DNA of 64,000 nt from Hydractinia symbiolongicarpus. Lineage: Eukaryota > Cnidaria > Hydrozoa > Anthoathecata > Hydractiniidae. Below are positions 52,001 through 61,100 of this stretch, piece by piece. Where the stretch lies: positions 27,493,501 through 27,557,500 of the forward strand of contig NC_079878.1 of NCBI RefSeq assembly GCF_029227915.1, in the 5' to 3' direction. The stretch's first letter is position 1. Each line of letters opens with the position of its first letter. Under the pieces are notes generated by a model that searched no databases, had not been told where the DNA came from, and saw nothing but the letters and a program-made list of their open reading frames with translations. The position numbers were made by a program, and so were the translations under genes.

Positions 52001-53823
52001 TGACATGTTTGCTGGAACTCAGCGATTACACTGGGCGCTGTGGTAGCGCTTCATTTAAAAATTAAGATAAAAAAGTCAATTTTTACTGTGGGACCAATCC
52101 TAGTCGTTATCGCGCGCTGAAGAAATAGAGGCAGTTTCAAAAACTTCATTTCATTGACTTCCCAACGGTATCAGTCCGTTTTAATTTTAACGGTTCCGTC
52201 ACATATTCGTACCATCATGTACTTAACGATATTTTTCTCATATTAATAGGTTGCATCGCTTTTAACAGCGAAACGATTGACTGTAGGGTTAATTGAACTA
52301 ACTTTGGACTGTAACCTTATAAATGTGATAAGAGAGCTAACTGGACTCCAAGAAATAACATTCTTTTCAATTTGACATGTTTGCTGGAACTCAGCGATTA
52401 CACTGGGCGCTGTGGTAGCACTTCATTTAAAAATTAAGATAAAAAAGTCAATGTTTACTGTGGGACCAATCCTAGCCGTTATTGCGTGCTGAAGAAATAG
52501 AGAAAGTTTCAAAAACTACATTTCAATGACTTTATAACGGTATCAGTCCGTTTGAGTTACAACGGTTGCGTCACATATTCGTCCCCACATGTATTTAGTG
52601 ATATTTTTCCGATATTACTGCGTTATATCGCTTTTAACTGTGAAACGATTGACTGTTGAATTTAATTCAACTAATTTTGGACTGAGACCTTACAAGTGTG
52701 ATAAGTGAGCCAACTGGACTCGAAGAATTAACATTTTTTTAATTTGACATGGTTGCCGGAACTCAGCGATTACACTGGGCGCTGTGGTAGCGCTTCATTT
52801 AAAAATTTAAATAAATAAGTCATTTTTCACTGTGGGACCAATCCTAGCCGTTATCGCGCGCTGAAGAAGTAGAGACAGTTTCAAAAGCTCCATTTCATTG
52901 ACTTTCTAACGGTATCAGTCCCTTTCAATTACAACGGTTCCGTCACATATTCGTACCATCATGTACTTAACAATATTTTTCTGATATTACTAGGTTGCAT
53001 TGCTTTTAGCAGTGAAACGATTGACTGTGGGACTTATTTGAACTGATTTTTGACTTTGACCTTATAAATGTGATAAATGAGCCAATTGGATTCCAACAAA
53101 TAACATTTTTCTTAATTTGACATGATTGCTGGAACTCAGCGATTACACTGGGCGTTGTGGTAGCGCTTCATTTAAAAACTTAGATGAAAAGGTTATTTTT
53201 GTGCTGTGGGACAAATCCTAGTCGTTATCGCGCGCTGAAGAAATAGAGGCAGTTTCAAAAACTTCATTTCATTGACTTTCTAACGGTATCAGTCCGTTTT
53301 AATTTCAACGGTTCCGTCACATATTCGTACCGTGATGTACTTAACGATATTTTTCTCATACTAATAGGTTGCATCGCTTTTAACAGCCACACGATTGACT
53401 GTAGGGCTTAATTGAACTAACTTTGGACTGTAACCTTTTAAATGTGATAAGAGAGCCAACTGGACTACAAGAAATAACATTCTTTTTAATTTGACATGTT
53501 TGCTGGAACTCAGCGATTACACTGGGCGCTGTGGTAGCGCTTCATTTAAAAATTAAGATAAAAAAGTCAATTTTTACTGTGGGACCAATCCTAGCCGTTA
53601 TCGCGTGCTGAAAAAATAGAGAAAGTTTCAAAAACTACATTTCAATGACTTCCTAACGGTATCAGTCCGTTTGAGTTACAACGGTTGCGTCACATATTCG
53701 TCCCCACATGTATTTAGTAATATTTTTCCGATTTTACTAAGGTATATCGCTTTTAACAGTGAAATGATTGACTGTGGAACTTAATTGAACTAACTTTGGA
53801 CTGTGACCTTATAATTGTGATAA
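49012..53823 (+). repeat. Mixed satellite monomers, with an 8-monomer-spaced duplication
   Basis: Monomer classes alternate irregularly. A shared variant actgggcgttgtgg at 50181 and 53147 (offset 2966 bp) is flanked by the same order of monomers (ttactaggttgcattgc, ccaattggattcc, then a catactaatagg monomer and a ggactacaagaaataac monomer), so 49.9-50.5 and 52.8-53.5 kb are duplicates. A 19-bp deletion lies at about 51735. No gene is visible. Confidence 0.75.
51726..51750 (+). repeat. Monomer with a 19-bp deletion
   Basis: The normal run from gtactgtgggac through cctagtcgttatcgcg is shortened to gtactgtatcgcg, removing 19 bp just upstream of the CpG-rich core. It occurs once in the window. 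Confidence 0.85.
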
Positions 53824-56800
53824 ATGAGACAATTGAACTCCAAGAAAAAATATTCTTCTTAATTTGACATGATTGCTTGAACTCAGCAGTTACACTGGGC
53901 GCAGTGGCAGCGCTTTATTTGAAAATTTAGATAAAAAAGCCCTTTTTGTACTGTGGGACAAATCCTAGTCGTTATCTCGTGCTGAAGAAATAGAGGCAGT
54001 TTCAAAAACTCTATTTCATTGACTTTCTAACGGTATCAGTCCGTTTCAATTACAACGGTTCTGTCAAATGTTCCTACCATCATGTACTTAACGATATTTT
54101 TCTCATATTACTAGGTTGCATCGATTTTAACAGTGAAACGATTGACTGTGGAACTTAATTAAACTAACTTTGGACTGTGAACTTATAAATGTGTTAAGTG
54201 AGGCAACTGGACTCGAATAAATAACATTCTTCTTAATTTGCCAAAATTGCCGGAACTCAGCGATTACACTGGGCACTGTGGTAGCGCTTCATTTAAAAAT
54301 TTAAATAAATAAGTTATTTTTTACTGTTTCACCAATCCTAGCCGTTATCGCACGCTGAAGAAATTGAAACAGTTTCAAATGCTCCGTTTCATTGACTTTC
54401 TAACGGTATCAGTCCCTTTCAATTACAACAGTTCCGTCACATATTCGTACTATCATGTACTTAACGATATTTTTCTGATATTACTAGGTTGCATCGCTTT
54501 TAGCAGTGAAACGATTGACTGTGGGACTTAATTGAACTGATTTTTGACTTTGACCTTATAAATGTGATAAATGAGCCAATTGGATTCCAACAAATAACAT
54601 TGTTCTTAATTTGACATGATTGCTGGAACTCAGCGAATACACTGGCCGCTGTGGTAGCGCTTCATTTAAAAACTTAGATGAAAAGGTTATTTTTGTACTG
54701 TGGGACAAATTCTAGTCGTTATCGCGCGCTGAAGAAATAGAGGCAGTTTCAAAAACATCATTTCATTGACTTTCTAGCGGTATCAGTCCGTTTGAGTTAC
54801 AACGGTTGCGTCACATATTCGTCCCCACATGTATTTAGTGATATTTTTCCGATTTTACAAAGGTATATCGCTTTTAACAGTGAAACGATTGACTGTGGAA
54901 CTAAATTGAACTAACTTTGGATTGTGACTTATAAATGTATTACGTGTGCCAACTGGATTCGAAGAAATAACATTCTTCTTAATTTGACATGATTGCCGTA
55001 ACTCAGGGATTACACTGTGCGCTGTGGTAGCGCTTCATTTAAAAATTAAGATAAAAAAGTCATTTTTCACTGTGGGAACAATCCCAGCCGTTATTGCGCG
55101 CTGAAGAAATAGAAACAGTTTCAAAAACTACATTTTAGTGATATTTTTCCGATATTACTACGTTATATCGCTTTTAACAGTGAAACGATTGACTGTGGAA
55201 TTTAATTCAACTAACTTTGGACTGAGACCTTACAAGTGTGATAAGAGAGCCAACTGGACTCCAAGAAATAACATTCTTTTTAATTTGACATGTTTGCTGG
55301 AACTCAGCGATTACACTGGGCGCTGTGGTAGCGCTTCATATAAAAATTAAGATAAAAAAGTCAGTTTTTACTGTGGGACCAATCCTAGCTGTTATCGCGT
55401 GCTGAAGAAATAGAGAAAGTTTCAAAAACTACATTTCAATGACTTCCTAACGGTATCAGTCCGTTTGAGTTACAACGGTTGCGTCAGATACACGTCCCCA
55501 CATGTATTTGGTGATATTTTTCCGATTTTACTAAGGTATATCGCTTTTAACAGTGAAACGATTGACTGTGGAACTTAATTGAACTAACTTTGGACTGTGA
55601 CCTTATAATTGTGATAAATGAGACAATTGAACTCCAAGAAAAAATATTCTTCTTAATTTGACATGATTGCTTGAACTCAGCAGTTACACTGGGCGCAGTG
55701 TCAAAGCTTTATTTGAAAATTTAGATGAAAAAGTTCTTTTTGTACTGTGGGACAAATCCTAGTCGTTATCGCGTGCTGAAGAAATAGAGGCAGTTTTAAA
55801 AACTCCATTTCATTGACTTTCTAACGGTATAAGTGCCTTTCAATTACAACGGTTCTGTCACATATTCCTACCATCATGTACTTAACGATATTTTTCTGAT
55901 ATTACTAGGTTGCATCGCTTTTAACAGTGAAACGATTGACTGTGGAACTTAATTGAACTAACTTTTAACTGTGACCTTATAAATGTGTTAAGTCAGGCAA
56001 CTGGACTCGAAGAAATAACATTCTTCTCAATTTGACAAGATTGCCGGAACTCAGCGATTACACTGGGCGCTGTGGTAGCGCTTCATTTAAAAATTTAAAT
56101 AAATAAGTCATTTTTTACTGTTGGACCAATCCTAGCCGTTATCGCGCGCTGAAGAAATTGAGAGAGTTTCAAAAACTACATTTCAATGAATTTCTAACGG
56201 TATCAGTCTGTCTGAATTACAACGGTTCCGTCACATATTCTTCCCCTCATGTATTTAGTGATATTTTTCCGATTTTACTAAGGTATATCGCTTTTAACAG
56301 TGAAACGATTGACTGTGGAACTTAATTGAACTAACTTTGGACTGTGACCTTATAATTGTGATAAATGAGACAATTGAACTCCAAGAAAAAATATTCTTCT
56401 TAATTTGACATGATTGCTTGAACTCAGCAGTTACACTGGGCGCTGTGGTAGCGCTTCATTTAAAAACTTTGATGAAAATGTTGTTTTTGTACTGTGGGAC
56501 AAATCCTAGTCGTTATCGCGCGCTGAAGAAATAGAGTCAGCTTCAAAAACTTCAATTCATTGACTTTCTAACGTTATCAGTCCGTTTTAATTTCAACGGT
56601 TCCGTCACATATTCCTGCCATCATGTACTTAACGATATTTTTCTCATATTACTAGGTTGCATCGCTTTTAACAGTGAAACGATTGACTGTGGAACTTAAT
56701 TGAACTAACTTTTAACTGTGACCTTATAAATGTGTTAAGTCAGGCAACTGGACTCGAAGAAATAACATTCTTCTTAATTTGACAAGATTGCCGGAACTCA

Positions 56801-57460
56801 GCGATTACACTGGGCGCTGTGGTAGCGCTTCATTTAAAATTTTAAATAAATAAGTCATTTTTTACTGTTGGACCAATCCTAGCCGTTATCGCGCGCTGAA
56901 GAAATTGAGAGAGTTTCAAAAAACACATTTCAATGAATTTCTAACGGTATCAACCCGTTTGAGTTACAACGGTTGCGTCACATATTCGTCCCAACATGTA
57001 TTTAGTGATATTTTTCCGATATTACTACGTTATATCGCTTTTAACAGTGAAACGATTGACTGTGGAATTTAATTCAACTAGCTTTGGACTGAGACCTTAC
57101 AAGTGTGATAAGTGAGCCAAGTGGACTCGAAGAAATAACATTTTTCCTAATTTGACATGATTGCCGGAACTCAGCGATTACACTGGGCGCTGTGGTAGCG
57201 CTCCATTTACAAATTTAAATAAATAAGTCATTTTTTACTGTGTGACCAATCCTAGCCGTTATCGCGCGCTGAAGAATTTAGGACAGTTTCAAAAACTACA
57301 TTTCAATGAATTTCTAACGGTATCAGTACGTCTGTGTTAGAACTGTTCCGTCACATATTCTTCCCCTCATGTATTTAGTGATATTTTTCCGATTTTACTA
57401 AGGTATGTCGCTTTTAACAGAGAAACGATTGACTTTAGAACTTAATTGAACTAACTTTGG
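53824..57460 (+). repeat. Mixed dimer-type monomers with a 72-bp deletion copy
   Basis: Classes A and B described for 36.7-41.9 kb return here but are interrupted by gtattacgtgtgcc and cccagccgttattgc monomers. The monomer near 55137 lacks 72 bp. Dimer-like duplication is visible around 55.98 and 56.73 kb (gtgttaagtcaggcaactgg with aacttttaactgtgacc). No gene is visible. Confidence 0.72.
55128..55150 (+). repeat. Monomer with a 72-bp deletion at a TTTA microhomology
   Basis: At 55131 the sequence runs cattttagtgatat. In the intact relative at 57671-57755 the same two ends (cattttaatg and atttagtgat) are separated by 72 additional bases, including the AACGG dyad. Both ends carry TTTA, so the deletion fits a microhomology-mediated event. 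Confidence 0.88.
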
Positions 57461-60400
57461 ATTGTGACTTATAAATGTATTACGTGTGCCAACTGGACTC
57501 GAAGAAATAACATTCTTCTTAATTTGACATGATTTCCGTAACTCAGGGATTACACTGTGCGCTGTGGTAGCGCTTCATTTAAAAATTAAGATAAAAAAGT
57601 CATTTTTCACTGTGGGAACAATCCCAGCCGTTATTGCGCGCTGAAGAAATAGAAACAGTTTCAAAAACTACATTTTAATGACTTTCTAACGGTATCAGCC
57701 CGTTTGAGTTGCAACGGTTGCGTCACATATTCGTCCCCACATGTATTTAGTGATATTTTTCCGATATTACTACGTTATATCGCTTTTAACAGTGAAACGA
57801 TTGACTGTGGAATTTAATTCAACTAACTTTGGACTGAGACCTTACAAGTGTGATAAGTGAGCCAAGTGGACTCGAAGAAATAACATTTTTCCTAATTTGA
57901 CATGATTGCCGGAACTCAGCGATTACACTGGGCGCTGTGGTAGCGCTTCATTTACAAATTTAAATAAATAAGTCATTTTTTACTGTGTGACCAATCCTAG
58001 CCGTTATCGCGCGCTGAACAATTTAGGACAGTTTCAAAAACTACATTTCAATGAATTTCTAACGGTATCAGTCCCTTTCAATTACAACGGTTCCGTCACA
58101 TATTCGTACCATCATGTACTTAACGATACTTTTCTGATATTACTAGGTTGCATCGCTTTTAGCAGTGAAACGATTGACTGTGGGACTTAATTGAACTGAT
58201 TTTTGACTTTGACCTTATAAATGTGATAAATGAGCCAATTGGATTTCCAACAAATAACATTCTTCTTAATTTTACATGATTGCTGGAACTTAGCGATTAC
58301 ACTGGTCGCTGTGGTAGCGCTTCATTTAAAAACTTAGATGAAAATGTTATTTTTGTACTGTGGGACAACTCCTAGTCGTTATCGCGCGCTGAAGAAATAG
58401 AGGCAGCTTCAAAAACTTCAATTCATTGACTTTCTAACGTTATCAGTCCGTTTGAGTTACAACGGTTGCGTCAGATACTCGTCCCCACATGTATTTGGTG
58501 ATATTTTTCCGATTTTACTAAGGTATATCGCTTTTAACAGTGAAACGATTGACTGTGGAACTTAATTGAACTAACTTTGGACTGTGACCTTATAATTGTG
58601 ATAAATGAGACAATTGAACTCCAAGAAAAAATATTCTTCTTAATTTGACATGATTGCTTGAACTCAGCAGTTACACTGGGCGCAGTGGCAACGCTTTATT
58701 TGAAAATTTAGATAAAAAAGTTCTTTTTGTACTGTGGGACAAATCCTAGTCGTTATCGCGAGCTGAAGAAATAGAGGCAGTTTTAAAAACTCCATTTCAT
58801 TGACTTTCTAACGGTATCAGTCCGTTTCAATTACAACGGTTCTGTCACATATTCCTACCATCATGTACTTAACGATATTTTTCTCATATTACTAGGTTGC
58901 ATCGCTTTTAACAGTGAAACGATTGACTGTGGAACTTAATTGAACTAACTTTTAACTGTGACCTTATAAATGTGTTAAGTCAGGCAACTGGACTCGAAGA
59001 AATAACATTCTTCTTAATTTGACAAGATTGCCGGAACTCAGCGATTACACTGGGCGCTGTGGTAGCGCTTCATTTAAAAATTTAAATAAATAAGTCATTT
59101 TTTACTGTTGGACCAATCCTAGCCGTTATCGCGCGCTGAAGAAATTGAGACAGTTTCAAAAACTTCATTTCAATGAATTTCTAACGGTATCAGTCCGTCT
59201 GAATTACAACGATTCCGTCACATATTCTTCCCCTCATGTATTTAGTGATATGTTTCCGATTTTACTAAGGCATATCGCTTTTAACAGTGAAACGATTGAC
59301 TGTAGAACTTAATTGAACTAACTTTGGATTGTGACTTATAAATGTATTACGTGTGCCAACTGGACTCGAAGAAATAACATTCTTCTTAATTTGACATGAT
59401 TTCCGTAACTCAGGGATTACACTGTGCGCTGTGGTAGCGCTTCATTTAAAAATTAAGATAAAAAAGTCATTTTTCACTGTGGAAACAATCCCAGCCGTTA
59501 TTGCGCGCTGAAGAAATAGAAACAGTTTCAAAAACTACATTTTAATGACTTTCTAACGGTATCAGCCCGTTTGAGTTACAACGGTTGCGTCACATATTCG
59601 TCCCCACATGTATTTAGTGATATTTTTCCGATATTACTACGTTATATCGCTTTTAACAGTGAAACGATTGACTGTGGAATTTAATTCAACTAACTTTGGA
59701 CTGAGACCTTACAAGTGTGATAAGTGAGCCAAGTGGACTCGAAGAAATAACATTTTTCCTAATTTGACATGATTGCCGAAACTCAGCGATTACACTGAGC
59801 GCTGTGGTAGCGCTTCATTTACAAAATTAAATAAATAAGTCATTTTTTACTGTGTGACCAATCCTAGCCTAGTCAAAAACTACATTTCAATGAATTTCTA
59901 ACGGTATCAGTCCCTTTCAATTACAACGGTTCCGTCACATATTCCTGCCATCATGTACTTAACGATACTTTTCTGATATTACTAGGTTGCATCGCTTTTA
60001 GCAGTGAAACGATTGACTGTGGGACTTATTGAACTGATTTTTGACTTTGACCTTATAAATGTGATAAGAGAGCCAACTGGATTTCCAACAAATAACATTC
60101 TTTTTAATTTGACATGTTTGCTGGAACTCAGCGATTACACTGGGCGCTGTGGTAGCGCTTCACTTAAAAATTAAGATAAAAAAGTCAGTTTTTACTGTGG
60201 GACCAATCCTAGCCGTTATTGCGTGCTGAAGAAATAGAGAAAGTTTCAAAAACTACATTTCAATGACTTTCTAACAGTATCAGTCCGTTTGAGTTACAAC
60301 GGTTGCGTCAGATACTCGTCCCCACATGTATTTGGTGATATTTTTCCGATTTTACTAAGGTATATCGCTTTTAACAGTGAAACGATTGACTGTGGAACTT

Positions 60401-61100
60401 AATTGAACTAACTTTGGACTGTGACCTTATAATTGTGATAAATGAGACAATTGAACTCCAAGAAAAAATATTCTTCTTAATTTGACATGATTGCTTGAAC
60501 TCAGCAGTTACACTGGGCGCAGTGGCAACGCTTTATTTGAAAATTTAGATAAAAAAGTTCTTTTTGTACTGTGGGACAAATCCTAGTCGTTATCGCGAGC
60601 TGAAGAAATAGAGGCAGTTTTAAAAACTCCATTTCATTGAATTTCTAACGGTATCAGTCCGTCTGAATTACAACGGTTCCGTCACATATTCTTCCCCTCA
60701 TGTATTTAGTGATATGTTTCCGATTTTACTAAGGTATATCGCTTTTAACAGTGAAACGATTGACTGTGGAACTTAATTGAACTAACTTTGGACTGTGACC
60801 TTATAATTGTGATAAATGAGACAATTGAACTCCAAGAAAAAATATTCTTCTTAATTTGACATGATTGCTTGAACTCAGCAGTTATACTGGGTGCAGTGGC
60901 AGCGCTTTAATTGAAAATTTAGATAAAAAAAGTCCTTCTTCTACTGTGGGACAAATCCTAGCCGTTATCACGTGCTGAAGAAATAGAGGCAGTTTCAAAA
61001 ACTCCATTTCATTGACTTTCTAACTGTATCATTCCGTTTCAGTTACAACGGTTCTTTCACATATTCCTTCCATCATGTACTTAACGATATTTTTCTCATA
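57461..61100 (+). repeat. 5-monomer duplication (offset 1867 bp)
   Basis: The word attgtgacttataaatg occurs at 57461 and 59328 and is followed by the same monomers: gtattacgtgtgcc, ccaagtggactcg and catttacaaa. Further on the offset falls to 1837 bp (tcagatactc at 58471 and 60308) because of the deletion at about 59868. The match continues through the gcagtggcaacgc monomer near 58.68 and 60.52 kb. Confidence 0.83.
59861..59880 (+). repeat. Monomer with a net ~28-bp deletion
   Basis: The intact relative near 58.0 kb has about 32 bases between cctagcc and caaaaac, including the CpG-rich core. Here only tagt separates them. The change removes the core entirely. It accounts for most of the offset drop in the surrounding 5-monomer duplication. 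Confidence 0.82.

Noticed and set aside
55138-55350. 70-codon open frame
   Set aside because: It spans the 72-bp deletion junction and two satellite monomers. It is a by-product of the deletion, not a gene.
57987-58190. 67-codon open frame on +
   Set aside because: Satellite sequence in a frame that is closed in neighbouring copies; no coding signal.
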